64,000 nt of DNA from Candidatus Melainabacteria bacterium (GTDB lineage: Bacteria > Cyanobacteriota > Vampirovibrionia > Gastranaerophilales > Gastranaerophilaceae): positions 124,001 through 188,000 of the forward strand of contig QHMG01000004.1 in assembly GCA_003258725.1 (NCBI GenBank), in the 5' to 3' direction. Below the pieces are notes generated by a model that was given only the letters and a program-made list of their open reading frames with translations, ran no database searches and was not told the DNA's origin. Below are positions 32,985 to 41,726 of this stretch, piece after piece. Within the stretch, counting starts at the first letter, position 1, and every line of letters starts with the position of its first letter. The position numbers were made by a program, and so were the translations under genes.

Positions 32985-34769
32985 TTATATTTGGAATTGG
33001 TTATCTTTGATTAAAGTAACTTTTGAACCGTCTTCTTTAACACCTTCAACAACTACGTTTGGACCACCAATCATAAAATCTGTATGGATATTTGAGTCGT
33101 TGATGTTGTTTTCGTTCATATATTTTTGACGTTCTTTGTAATCTTTAATATCTTCTGCACCGTCAAGGCAGTCGTCAAAGCCTGCACCGATTGCGATGTG
33201 ACAAGCTGCGTTTTCGTCTAACAAGGTGTTATTGAATACTCTACCTGTGTGGAAGATTGGAGAATTTGCAACAAGTGCAACTTCACCTAACATATCGCCA
33301 CCTTCTGCAGATTTAATGTGTTCACGCCATAATTCTTGATTTTTGTCTGCGTAAACTTCAACAGCTTTACCGTTTTCAAACCTCATTCTGATTCCTTCTA
33401 CAAGGTTGCCGTTTAAGCAAAGTGGCAATGTTGTTGATACCCAACCGTTTGTTTTTGTTTTATCAGGAGATGAGAAAACTTCTTCTGTTGGAGTATTTGC
33501 CATATATTGAACACCGTCATCAGTATTTTTTGCTGCGGCTCTAAATCTTGATTTATCGTGCATTCCTACGTGTAAATCAGTTTTGCCGTCTGGTTTCTTA
33601 GTTTCAGGGTCAACACTATAAAAATGGATTTCTTTAAAATGAAAATCATTCATTTTGTCTGCAACTGACATTAATTTTTGAGCGTGAGCTTTAAGTCCGC
33701 CAACTCTGTTAATGTTTTTAGCGTCTTCTGCTGCCATTTCAAGTGCTTTCATTGTATCAGGAACGTCAGCATAAGTTTTCTTTACAGACATTGTTGTTGG
33801 TGCATAAATAATGTTCCATTGGCTTTCAGGACCTGATTTTCTAATAGGTTTTACTACTTCATTTACTGCTTTTGATTGCATTACGATACGTTTAGGGTCA
33901 ACGTCAGACATACCTTCTGGGTCTTTACCCTCTAAGAATAGTCTTGCTGTTTTTCTGCCTACTCTTTCTTGCCACATGTCTGCAACGTAAGAAGGTACGT
34001 CTTTTAAAGCATCGTCTGATGCATATTTTAATTTCGCTTTACCAACAGGATCACCAGGTTCAGTAAAGTTTACATCAATTGGACCAGAGCCATTTTTGTA
34101 TGCGTATTCAACGAATTTTAGAACATTTTTTTCGTGTTCACGTTCTGCTGAAATTGAGATTGGTTGACCTTTTTGAACATTTAATAATGTGTGGAATACT
34201 TCTTTTTCGTTAAATGCGTCTGATAATTTCTTTTCAATGTGTTCTGGAATTTCAGTTTTTACAGTCTTTTTAACATCTTCTGTTTCTTTTGCAGAAAGTT
34301 TTGAAAGTTTGTAAGGGTCATTGTTTGCATCAAATGTGATTGTTTTAGCTCCTTGTTTTTCGTAGTATTCTGCTCGTTTTTGTTTGTATGCAAAATCAGG
34401 TTCAGTGCAATATTTCTCTTTTAGAGCATCAATTTCAGGTTGAGCAATTTCAACGTGAACATCTTTTGCGCCACGTTTATATGCTTCTTCTGCAAACACT
34501 TTTAAGAATGGAACGTGAGTTTTATCAGCTTTAACTACAACCGATTGTCCTTTTTCCAATTTAATATCTTCATCTAAAATTTTATTTACTGCTGAAAGCA
34601 TTTTTGTTTCAGGAGTTTGTTTAGCATCTTTTGTTGCTGATAATTCAACTTTATCAGCGTGTAAACCTTTGTTGTTTACGGCGTTTTCGTTACCTTTAAC
34701 TTGTTGTGGTGTAACCTTGTTCATGATTGCCTTTGCTGTGTTCATAATTCCAACAGAGTTCATTTTCAT
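32985..34769 (-). CDS. M29-family metallo-aminopeptidase with duplicated N-terminal domain
   Basis: A 594-residue protein whose C-terminal half fits the M29 thermophilic aminopeptidase family: the MANTPTEEVF, LGEVALV, LLDENAACHIAIG and IHTDFMIGG blocks carry the Glu, His and Asp metal ligands. M29 enzymes are usually about 410 residues. The extra length is a partial second copy of the N-terminal domain: residues about 58-160 (LEKGQSVVVKADKTHVPFLK, EEAYKRGAKDVHVE) resemble 186-260 (VQKGQPISISAER, EYAYKNGSGPIDVN). A further 55-residue polar leader precedes both. No signal peptide is seen, so it is probably cytosolic. The start has GAGGT upstream. It is transcribed alone. Confidence 0.85.
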   Translation of the reverse strand: MKMNSVGIMNTAKAIMNKVTPQQVKGNENAVNNKGLHADKVELSATKDAKQTPETKMLSAVNKILDEDIKLEKGQSVVVKADKTHVPFLKVFAEEAYKRGAKDVHVEIAQPEIDALKEKYCTEPDFAYKQKRAEYYEKQGAKTITFDANNDPYKLSKLSAKETEDVKKTVKTEIPEHIEKKLSDAFNEKEVFHTLLNVQKGQPISISAEREHEKNVLKFVEYAYKNGSGPIDVNFTEPGDPVGKAKLKYASDDALKDVPSYVADMWQERVGRKTARLFLEGKDPEGMSDVDPKRIVMQSKAVNEVVKPIRKSGPESQWNIIYAPTTMSVKKTYADVPDTMKALEMAAEDAKNINRVGGLKAHAQKLMSVADKMNDFHFKEIHFYSVDPETKKPDGKTDLHVGMHDKSRFRAAAKNTDDGVQYMANTPTEEVFSSPDKTKTNGWVSTTLPLCLNGNLVEGIRMRFENGKAVEVYADKNQELWREHIKSAEGGDMLGEVALVANSPIFHTGRVFNNTLLDENAACHIAIGAGFDDCLDGAEDIKDYKERQKYMNENNINDSNIHTDFMIGGPNVVVEGVKEDGSKVTLIKDNQFQI

Positions 34770-35003
34770 TGATTTTGTACCTCATTCATATACTAATTAT
34801 TACGTTGTATGTTACAAAAACCCTCAAGCTAAATAGTTGCCATGTTTTTAGGGTAATTTTAACAATTGTTATAAATTTGTTACAAAAAGCCTAATATGCT
34901 TGCATGGTTTGAATGTTTCAGTTATCTTGTATTTAATACTAGGTGTAATTATATTTATTACAAGTAGATTTTATTTTAACTACAAGATATGTGAGGAAGG
35001 ATT

Positions 35004-37403
35004 ATGAAAAGAATTGTAAGTGCTATGCTTTGTGGCTTGTTTATGCTTCAAATGCTTTGTATTGGCACTTTTGGACAAGCGGCTAACGCTCAACAAGTCG
35101 TTAGAATTGCTTTTGTATTTGATGGTAAATCTCCTGCAAATGATTATTTCTTGAAACAATTTAAGACATCAATTCAAAAATCAATGGATAAGGGAACAGC
35201 AGTTCAATTTCCTACAAATTTGGTTTATGTTGCAGACTGGACAGAAAATGGAGTAAAAGCAAAATGTAACCAAGCGTTGTCTTCAAACGCTACAACTGTT
35301 GTTGCATTAGGCTATTTATCTTCTAAATATATGTCAACCTTAAAGAACAAAAGAAAAATGGTTGTAACTATTGACCAATACGGTTTGAGAGATTTCGGTA
35401 CAGGAATGTTCTCACCTGTTGCTCAATTTACACAAAAATTAGAGTTATTCCACAGATTAACTCATTTCAAAAAAGTTGCAGTTCTTATGAATGAAAATTA
35501 CTATAAGACTAGAAAAGATTGGAATTCATATATAACTAGCAAATTAAAAGATAAATCTATTAAATTAATGGTAGTTCCTGTTGGTAAAAATGTAGATACC
35601 GTAATGGCTAAAATCCCTGCTGATGTAGACGCAGCTTTGATTTTACCTCAATTTACATTGACAATGGAACAAGTTGGCGATATGTGCAACAAGTTAACAG
35701 ACAGAAAAATTATGACTTTCTCTGTTTTAGGTGAAAGCGATGTTAACGTAGGTTGTATGTTGGGTTCTGGTGCGTTAGATATGGATAGAAAAATTTCTAA
35801 TGCAATGTCTTTCAATATCAAAAGTGTTTTAGACGGTAAAAAAGTTCCGACAGAAAAAGTTATGTTTATGGAAGACGAAATTCTTTATGTAAACATGGAC
35901 ACTTGCGAAAAGATTGGCTATGAGCCACACTTAAGATTGTTAAACAGCGCTAAGGTTATTACACACAAAAAAGCTCCTGTTTATGACTTATCAACAGTAT
36001 TCAACAAATTAGATGAACAAAACTTGGACATCGAACAAAAATCACACTTAGTTAAAGCTGCTAAAAAAGCTGCTTGGGCTGCTAGATTAAAATACTTACC
36101 AACTGCAACAATCAACTTAGGTTGGCAAGCATACGATAACAACTACGCTGAATCAGCTGCATTGTTAATTCCAGAAAAAACAGGTGTTTTCGGAATCAGC
36201 GTTGACCAAGTTATCTACTCACCAGCATTGGTAACAAACATCTTAATTAAGAACAAAAAAGTTAAATTTGATAAAGCTGAATACAAAATTACTGAACAAA
36301 ATATGGGTATAGATGTTGCTAACCTTTATATTGATACATTAATTTTGAGAAACCAAATTGGTGTTCAACAAGAATATGTTAAAGAAGCTCGTGAAAACTT
36401 AGCAATCGCAAGAGTTCGTGCAAAAATGGGCTTCTGCGGTAACGAAGAAGTTATGCGTTGGGCAAGCCAATTGAGCATTTCGGAACAAAAATTGTTAGAA
36501 ATGACAGCTGATTACAAAAATGTTAAAGTTGCTATCAGCAAATTCTTAAACGAAAAACAAAATGCAAACTTTGAGTTAAAAGACTTGAAAGCTAATGACC
36601 CTGCATTCTACACATCAGAATTGAACATTCTTGATTATGTAAGAACTCCTCGTGCATTAGAACAATTTACTCAAATGCTTGTAGATGAAGCATATAACGC
36701 AGCTCCAGAATTGGTTAAATTGAGAACTGCAATTGCAATGAAGAAAAATGAACGTTCTATGTATGTTCAAAAATTCGTATTGCCAGATGCAAAAATTTCT
36801 TACCAATACCAAACATTAATGGGTAGAGAGTTCGCTAAGGATAGTGCAACATTGGGTTCTTTGCCATTACCAGCAGCATTGGGTGGTCCAAAACCAATTA
36901 ACTTAAGCTATGATGCTATTAGATCAAACGCTTCATATTCTAGGTTTGGTATCTTTGCTCAATGGAAACCAATCGAGGGTGGTACAAAGATTGCTGAAAT
37001 TCAACGTATTAACGAAGAAATTAAGCAATTAAACACTCAAGAAATGGCAGTAAAAACTACTCTTGAAGAACATATCAGACAAGTTGTAAACAAAGCACTA
37101 TCTTGCTACTTTAGTATCGAAAAAGACTACAAAGCTATGTTTGCAGCTAAAGAAAACTACGAAAAAGTAAAAGCTGACTACTTACAAAATAAAGTTCAAA
37201 TCGCTCAAGTACTTGATGCTCAAAAAACTTATTTTGACTCAAAAGCAGCAGCAGCAAATGCACAAAATGACTTCTTCAAACAACTTGTTTGGGTACAAAG
37301 AGGTATCTGTTCTGTAAACTGGACAAAAGCTGATCCAAGTGCAAAAGATTGGATTAAGAAGGTTAAGACAGAACTTGTTGCATTACCTGACATTCAATTA
37401 TAG
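35004..37403 (+). CDS. Fusion of ABC-type substrate-binding domain and TolC-like outer-membrane efflux domain
   Basis: A 799-residue secreted protein with a signal peptide (about 1-29, ending ANA). Residues about 31-325 look like a periplasmic substrate-binding protein of the ABC_sub_bind type: RIAFVFDGKSPANDYFL, VVALGYLSSKY, and the closing pattern NMDTCEKIGYEPHLRLLNSA. Residues about 340-790 have the TolC/OMF layout, with two long helical stretches each preceded by a beta-type strand pair (LPTATINLGWQAYDNN, then KEARENLAIARVRAKMG; VLPDAKISYQYQ, then KENYEKVKADYLQNKVQIAQVLDAQKTYFDSK). A channel fused to a binding domain would capture or gate a substrate at the outer membrane. A GGAAGG site precedes the ATG. 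No partner ABC transporter is nearby. Confidence 0.82.
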   Translation: MKRIVSAMLCGLFMLQMLCIGTFGQAANAQQVVRIAFVFDGKSPANDYFLKQFKTSIQKSMDKGTAVQFPTNLVYVADWTENGVKAKCNQALSSNATTVVALGYLSSKYMSTLKNKRKMVVTIDQYGLRDFGTGMFSPVAQFTQKLELFHRLTHFKKVAVLMNENYYKTRKDWNSYITSKLKDKSIKLMVVPVGKNVDTVMAKIPADVDAALILPQFTLTMEQVGDMCNKLTDRKIMTFSVLGESDVNVGCMLGSGALDMDRKISNAMSFNIKSVLDGKKVPTEKVMFMEDEILYVNMDTCEKIGYEPHLRLLNSAKVITHKKAPVYDLSTVFNKLDEQNLDIEQKSHLVKAAKKAAWAARLKYLPTATINLGWQAYDNNYAESAALLIPEKTGVFGISVDQVIYSPALVTNILIKNKKVKFDKAEYKITEQNMGIDVANLYIDTLILRNQIGVQQEYVKEARENLAIARVRAKMGFCGNEEVMRWASQLSISEQKLLEMTADYKNVKVAISKFLNEKQNANFELKDLKANDPAFYTSELNILDYVRTPRALEQFTQMLVDEAYNAAPELVKLRTAIAMKKNERSMYVQKFVLPDAKISYQYQTLMGREFAKDSATLGSLPLPAALGGPKPINLSYDAIRSNASYSRFGIFAQWKPIEGGTKIAEIQRINEEIKQLNTQEMAVKTTLEEHIRQVVNKALSCYFSIEKDYKAMFAAKENYEKVKADYLQNKVQIAQVLDAQKTYFDSKAAAANAQNDFFKQLVWVQRGICSVNWTKADPSAKDWIKKVKTELVALPDIQL

Positions 37404-37426
37404 TGTGTATAACAACTTAACTATAT

Positions 37427-37458
37427 AATAGGGCGAAAATATTCGCCCTATTTTTTTG
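37427..37458 (+). terminator. Terminator of the substrate-binding/TolC fusion gene
   Basis: AATAGGGCGAA (37427-37437) pairs with TTCGCCCTATT (37442-37452), loop AATA, followed by a run of T. Confidence 0.9.
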
Positions 37459-37459
37459 C

Positions 37460-37486
37460 AAAAAAAAAGCGAATCAGATGATTCGC
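37460..37486 (-). terminator. Terminator of the EF-hand protein gene (minus strand)
   Basis: GCGAATCA (37469-37476) pairs with TGATTCGC (37479-37486); on the minus strand nine T follow. It is placed back to back with the plus-strand terminator. Confidence 0.8.
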
Positions 37487-37554
37487 CACTAAATATGGAT
37501 AGTAATAAGATTAATTTAATAAGGGATATGTGTTAGGGATAAATTGTTTGTGTT

Positions 37555-38118
37555 TTATAACATTAAATCTATTGCTTCATCAAGAACATTGCTTGCGCCG
37601 TCTTGAGTGTAACTAGAATTTTGCATTTGGAAGTAGGCAAGCATTTCTTGTGTTGTTACAGTACCGTCACCATTCAAATCCATTGGGTCGTTTTCATCTT
37701 CGCTATCTTCGTTATCTCCACCACTACCGCCAGCGACTCCGCCTGCAGATGGAGAGTTAGCTACACTTTCTGATGATGAAGTACCTGTATTTATATCACC
37801 GTAGTCAGAAATTGATTCAACGGCGTTTAAACTATCAACATCTAAACCGTCAATATCCATTCCTGAAGGTGGACCAAATTGAGCGTTTGATGTATCGCCA
37901 AGAGGAGAAGTTATGCCTGCTTGTTGGTCTGCAACTTTTTCCATATTGGCATTTATTTCGTCAATAATTTGCCCAAAGACGTCTTCTGCCGAAGAGCTTT
38001 CTTCATCTTTATTTGTTTTTGATGTTTTTTGATATGCGTCTAAAGTTTTGATGTCTCCAATGTATTTCAGCATCATTGAATCATCACCATTGCCTAGTGA
38101 ACCTAAACCAGCGACCAT
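37555..38118 (-). CDS. EF-hand motif protein, low-complexity, function unknown
   Basis: A 187-residue acidic protein rich in Ser, Gly, Asp and Asn. It has one clear EF-hand loop, DLNGDGTVTTQE (residues 147-158), with acidic or polar residues at the six calcium positions and the invariant Gly. The rest shows a short amphipathic helix near 45-62 (AEDVFGQIIDEINANMEKV) and a disordered centre (about 70-145). No signal peptide or membrane helix is seen, although the first residues are hydrophobic. A lone EF-hand is too little for a family name; dockerin-like binding is conceivable. Transcribed by itself, with its own terminator. Confidence 0.75.
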   Translation of the reverse strand: MVAGLGSLGNGDDSMMLKYIGDIKTLDAYQKTSKTNKDEESSSAEDVFGQIIDEINANMEKVADQQAGITSPLGDTSNAQFGPPSGMDIDGLDVDSLNAVESISDYGDINTGTSSSESVANSPSAGGVAGGSGGDNEDSEDENDPMDLNGDGTVTTQEMLAYFQMQNSSYTQDGASNVLDEAIDLML

Positions 38119-38235
38119 TTAATTTCCTCTCAAAAGTCTATTTATATTCGGGGGTAAACTTATCTCGTTTACATGGATATTCTTTCATCTTTTAGTTTAA
38201 ATCGCAATCCTTTACATGGTTGAGATTTTGTTAAA

Positions 38236-38282
38236 AAGCATGGCAAAACCCATGTATAGCATGGGTTTTGCCATGCTTGAAA
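38236..38282 (-). terminator. Terminator of nrdD-nrdG (minus strand)
   Basis: Perfect 19-bp stem (38236-38254 with 38260-38278) around TATAG; on the minus strand it is followed by TTTTTAAC. It lies 40 bases past the nrdG stop. Confidence 0.82.
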
Positions 38283-38318
38283 GATGAAATAAAATATTTC
38301 AATATTGTGTTAGAGTTA

Positions 38319-39011
38319 CTATCTATAATCAACAAAATCAACGTATTCTTCTAAAATGGTACGTAGGTTTTTAAACTCTTCATCTGTGTAGCTTTCTTCA
38401 CTCATCAAGGTTTCATCTAAAATCTTTGTTGCCAAAAACTTTTGCATATAGTACCTTTTAGCACCTTGAATAAGCTCTCCGATTTGTCTTAAATCTTCAA
38501 CGGACAATTGAGATCTTACAATAGTTGTTCTAAATTCGTAGTCAACACCACTGTTCATTATCATATCAATACTTTTTTTGATAATTTTAGTATCAATATC
38601 AGTTTGTGTAATGGTCTTATACTTTGCAAGAGGGGCTTTTATATCCATTGCAATATAATCTAGCAAGTTTTCGTTTAAAAGCTCTTGTAGAACGTCTGGG
38701 TGCGTTCCATTGGTATCTAATTTAACAAGAAAACCCAATAATTTAACTTCTTTTATGAATTCAATCAAATCTTTGCCATGTAAAGTTGGCTCACCACCTG
38801 TAATTACAACCCCGTCAAGTTTGCCCTTGCGTTTGTTCAAAAACTCAAAGAATGCCGGTACTGAAAGTACCGGCTCTTTGTTTTCAAATAATTCTGGATT
38901 ATGGCAATAGCCACATCTGAAATTGCAACCTTGTGTAAAAACAATACATGCGATTTTTTCTGGATAATCAATGAAAGTTGTTTTTTGCAACCCTGCTAGT
39001 TTAAAAGACAT
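38319..39011 (-). CDS. nrdG: Anaerobic ribonucleotide reductase activating protein (radical SAM)
   Basis: A 230-residue radical SAM enzyme that puts the glycyl radical on NrdD. The iron-sulfur ligand motif CNFRCGYC (C29, C33, C36) is followed by the GGEPTLHG SAM-binding motif. The length is longer than E. coli NrdG and resembles the class of about 230 residues found in anaerobes. It starts 16 bases inside the nrdD 3' end, so the two are coupled. Together they make deoxyribonucleotides without oxygen. Confidence 0.92.
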   Translation of the reverse strand: MSFKLAGLQKTTFIDYPEKIACIVFTQGCNFRCGYCHNPELFENKEPVLSVPAFFEFLNKRKGKLDGVVITGGEPTLHGKDLIEFIKEVKLLGFLVKLDTNGTHPDVLQELLNENLLDYIAMDIKAPLAKYKTITQTDIDTKIIKKSIDMIMNSGVDYEFRTTIVRSQLSVEDLRQIGELIQGAKRYYMQKFLATKILDETLMSEESYTDEEFKNLRTILEEYVDFVDYR

Positions 39012-41128
39012 TTTTCTTTTTCTAATTCCTTTTCTAGGTCTTGTGCAATATCAAAAGTTTTTCTATTTTTAAATTCAGCTTTTTTACCTTTATTCCATTG
39101 TTTTACAGGTCTGATAAATCCAACAACACGAGAGTAGATTTCGCAATCATCACCGCAAGTTGGGCATTTTTCGTGTTCGCCTGCTACATAACCATGATTA
39201 GGGCAAATACTGAATGTTGGAGAGAATGTGAAGTATGGAAGTTTATAGTTTTCACATACTTTTTTAACAAAGTTTTTCATTGTTTCGTTATTGTGACATC
39301 TTTCTCCAGCGAATACGTGAACTGTTGTACCGCCTGTATATTTTGTTTGTAAGTCATCTTGCATGTCAAGTAATTCAAATACGTCATCTGTATAGTTTAC
39401 AGGTACGTGAGTTGAATTTGTATAGTAAGGTTCGCCACCGTCGTTTGCTGTAATAATGTCTGGGTAAGTTTCTTTATCCAATTTAGCAAGTCTGTATGTT
39501 GTACCTTCAGCAGGTGTAGCTTCTAAGTTGTAGTTATTACCTGTTTCTTCTTGATATTTTGTGATTTCTGCTCTCATAAAGTCCATAACTCTGATAGCAA
39601 AATCGTGTCCTTTTTCAGTTGTAATGTTTTCACCAAACAAGTTTAAGCATGCTTCATTCATACCGATTAAGCCGATTGTTGAGAAGTGGTTTTTCCAATA
39701 TTGCTTAAATCTTGCGTGAATATCTCTTAAATAGTATTTAGTATATGGATATAAGTTGTTTTCTGTGAATTTTTCAACTAATTTTCTCTTAATTTCTAAA
39801 GATTCTTTTGCCAACAACATTCTATCTGACAACATTTTGAAGAATTCTTCTTCATTCTTAGCTTGGTAACCGATTTTTGGTAAGTTGATTGTTACAACAC
39901 CGATTGAACCTGTCAAAGGATTTGAACCAAACAAGCCACCACCACGATATGCCAATTGTCGGTTATCAATTCTTAAACGACAACACATTGAACGAGCATC
40001 TTCTGGGTTCAAGTCTGAGTTTACAAAGTTTGAGAAGTTTGGAATACCATATTTTGCTGTGATTTCCCATAAACCGTCTAAGTCTTTATTGTTCCAATCA
40101 AAGTCTTTTGTAATGTTGTATGTTGGGATTGGGAATGTGAATACACGTCCAGAAGCATCACCCTTCATCATTACATCAAAAAAGGCTTTGTTAATCATAT
40201 TCATTTCTTCTTGGAAGTCGCCATAAGTTTCTTCCATAATTTCGCCACCAATGATTACACCTTGATCTTTGTAGTAGCTTGGTACTGTCAAGTCCATAGT
40301 GATATTAGAGAATGGAGTTTGGAAACCAACACGAGTTGGAACATTCATATTGAATACAAATTCTTGCATTGCTTGATGAACTTGATCATAGTTCAATTTG
40401 TCATATCTTACAAATGGAGCAAGCAATGTATCAAAGTTTGAAAATGCTTGAGCACCTGCTGCTTCACCTTGAAGTGTATACATAAAGTTTACGATTTGAC
40501 CTAAAGCTGTTCTAAAGTGTTTTGCTGGAGCTGATTGAACTTTACCTTCAACACCTGTGAAACCTTCCATTAATAGGTCTTTTAAATCCCAACCTACGCA
40601 ATATGAAGCTAAGATGTTCAAATCGTGAATGTGGATATCACCTTTTAAGTGAGCGTCTTTAATGTTATCTGGATAAATTTTGTTTAACCAATAGCTTTTT
40701 GAAATGTTTGAAGCGATATAGTTGTTCAAACCTTGAATTGAATAACCCATGTTTGAGTTTTCGTTAACTTTCCAGTCGATTTCTTTTAAGTAATCATCAG
40801 TCATATCAACTGAGGCATTATTAGCAAAATCTCTTAATTTTTTGTGTTGTTCTCTATACAAAATATATGCTTTTGCAGTTTGTTTATATTCAGATGACAA
40901 CAAAACTTGTTCAACAATATCTTGAATTTCTTCAATAGAAGGTGCTTTCAAGTTAGATTGTTTTTCTCTTACAAAGTTTTTGATAATTCCAATAACATTT
41001 CTTGTAAGTTGTTGAGCAGTTTTAGCGTCGAATTCTTTTGTAATGTTGGATGCTTTTTCAATGGCATCGGTAATTTTAGCTTCATCAAATTCTGCTAATT
41101 TGCCATCACGTTTAATAATTGTTTCCAT
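38996..41128 (-). CDS. nrdD: Anaerobic ribonucleoside-triphosphate reductase (class III)
   Basis: A 710-residue glycyl-radical enzyme. Residues about 1-95 form an ATP-cone allosteric domain (IIKRDGKLAEFDEAKITDAIEKA). The catalytic barrel follows. Near the C-terminus a Cys/His-type zinc site (CPNHGYVAGEHEKCPTCGDDC) precedes the radical loop SRVVGFIRP with G670. Class III enzymes work only without oxygen, so the organism can at least grow anaerobically; no class I or II reductase is visible here. A GGAG site precedes the ATG, and palindromes lie upstream. nrdG overlaps its end. Confidence 0.96.
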   Translation of the reverse strand: METIIKRDGKLAEFDEAKITDAIEKASNITKEFDAKTAQQLTRNVIGIIKNFVREKQSNLKAPSIEEIQDIVEQVLLSSEYKQTAKAYILYREQHKKLRDFANNASVDMTDDYLKEIDWKVNENSNMGYSIQGLNNYIASNISKSYWLNKIYPDNIKDAHLKGDIHIHDLNILASYCVGWDLKDLLMEGFTGVEGKVQSAPAKHFRTALGQIVNFMYTLQGEAAGAQAFSNFDTLLAPFVRYDKLNYDQVHQAMQEFVFNMNVPTRVGFQTPFSNITMDLTVPSYYKDQGVIIGGEIMEETYGDFQEEMNMINKAFFDVMMKGDASGRVFTFPIPTYNITKDFDWNNKDLDGLWEITAKYGIPNFSNFVNSDLNPEDARSMCCRLRIDNRQLAYRGGGLFGSNPLTGSIGVVTINLPKIGYQAKNEEEFFKMLSDRMLLAKESLEIKRKLVEKFTENNLYPYTKYYLRDIHARFKQYWKNHFSTIGLIGMNEACLNLFGENITTEKGHDFAIRVMDFMRAEITKYQEETGNNYNLEATPAEGTTYRLAKLDKETYPDIITANDGGEPYYTNSTHVPVNYTDDVFELLDMQDDLQTKYTGGTTVHVFAGERCHNNETMKNFVKKVCENYKLPYFTFSPTFSICPNHGYVAGEHEKCPTCGDDCEIYSRVVGFIRPVKQWNKGKKAEFKNRKTFDIAQDLEKELEKEKCLLN

Positions 41129-41142
41129 TTTAATCTCCTAAT

Positions 41143-41154
41143 CACTATGTAGTG
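41143..41154. promoter_or_regulatory. Palindrome in the nrdD 5' untranslated region
   Basis: CACTATGTAGTG, 5-bp arms with TG centre, 14 bases before the nrdD ATG. It recalls the CAC...GTG ends of NrdR boxes but is two bases shorter than the consensus, so it is only a candidate. Confidence 0.35.
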
Positions 41155-41244
41155 TATAAATCTTTTTTTTTGTTTTATAAGTATTTCGACTGTAATGGTT
41201 GTTGGATTTTAAAGGGTTTGCAACCATATATCCCGTACTTGTGT

Positions 41245-41269
41245 GTTCTATAATTGTAGCATATAGAAC
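41245..41269. promoter_or_regulatory. Inverted repeat upstream of nrdD
   Basis: GTTCTATA (41245-41252) and TATAGAAC (41262-41269) with a 9-bp spacer. The arms resemble -10 elements on both strands, so this may be an operator over the nrdD promoter. The factor is unknown. Confidence 0.35.
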
Positions 41270-41349
41270 CTCAGGCATGGAAAATATTAATACATTTTAA
41301 TATACTTTTCTTAATTAAGTTTGTTAAGAAGTCATATTTTATGTTCGGC

Positions 41350-41378
41350 TTGATTTAAAAGTGTTTTTAATTTAGAAT
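41350..41378 (+). promoter_or_regulatory. Promoter of the SRP RNA
   Basis: TTGATT (41350-41355), 17-bp spacer, TAGAAT (41373-41378). The expected start point, about 41385, matches the first base of the closing stem of the RNA. Confidence 0.75.
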
Positions 41379-41384
41379 GTATTT

Positions 41385-41650
41385 AAGTCGTACTCCACGG
41401 GGGTTTAGCGAGCCTCTCGACCCGAGCGCTTTAGCGGGGTGCAGAGCCTACTGTGAGGGTTGTGTGAGTATTGATAAATTGTTTAATATCGTTGACGGGC
41501 TGAATTATGGTGGCGTAATCTGTCGAACCATGTCAGGGTGGAAACACAGCAGCATTAAGGCAATCTTTGCGGGTGCTATAACTTTAGTCAAGAGGTGTTA
41601 AGCAAGGAGTCAGTATTTGCTCAATTCGATAGGTAGTGGTACGACTTTTT
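41385..41650 (+). ncRNA. ffs: Signal recognition particle RNA, large (Alu-containing) type
   Basis: The conserved domain IV is unmistakable at 41525-41558: GAACCATGTCAGG, a GTG-GAAA-CAC tip, and AGCAGCATTAAGG, the site for Ffh. The surroundings match the large bacterial SRP RNA of about 270 bases rather than the 4.5S type. The 5' end AAGTCGTAC (41385-41393) pairs with 3' GTACGACTT (41639-41647), and the U-tract after it serves as terminator. The 5' region contains the paired, G-rich elements of an Alu domain. A promoter sits at the right distance. It lies between nrdD and the acyl-CoA synthetase. Confidence 0.93.
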
Positions 41651-41672
41651 TAATGTTTATTTTTTTTGTAAA

Positions 41673-41705
41673 AAGCGGGCGGATTGTATTACAATCCGCC
41701 CGCTT
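41673..41705 (-). terminator. Acyl-CoA synthetase gene terminator (minus strand)
   Basis: AAGCGGGCGGATTGTA pairs with TACAATCCGCCCGCTT (41673-41688 with 41690-41705), effective loop ATT; TTTTTAC follows on the minus strand. Confidence 0.82.
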
Positions 41706-41726
41706 AGTTATTAATTTATTGTTTGT

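Noticed and set aside
41143..41154. NrdR box before nrdD
   Set aside because: The palindrome is two bases too short and the A/T core differs from the consensus; listed only as an unassigned candidate.
41377..41601. A 74-codon open frame on the plus strand
   Set aside because: It lies almost wholly inside the SRP RNA. The RNA's conserved domain and closing stem explain the sequence, and there is no ribosome-binding site.
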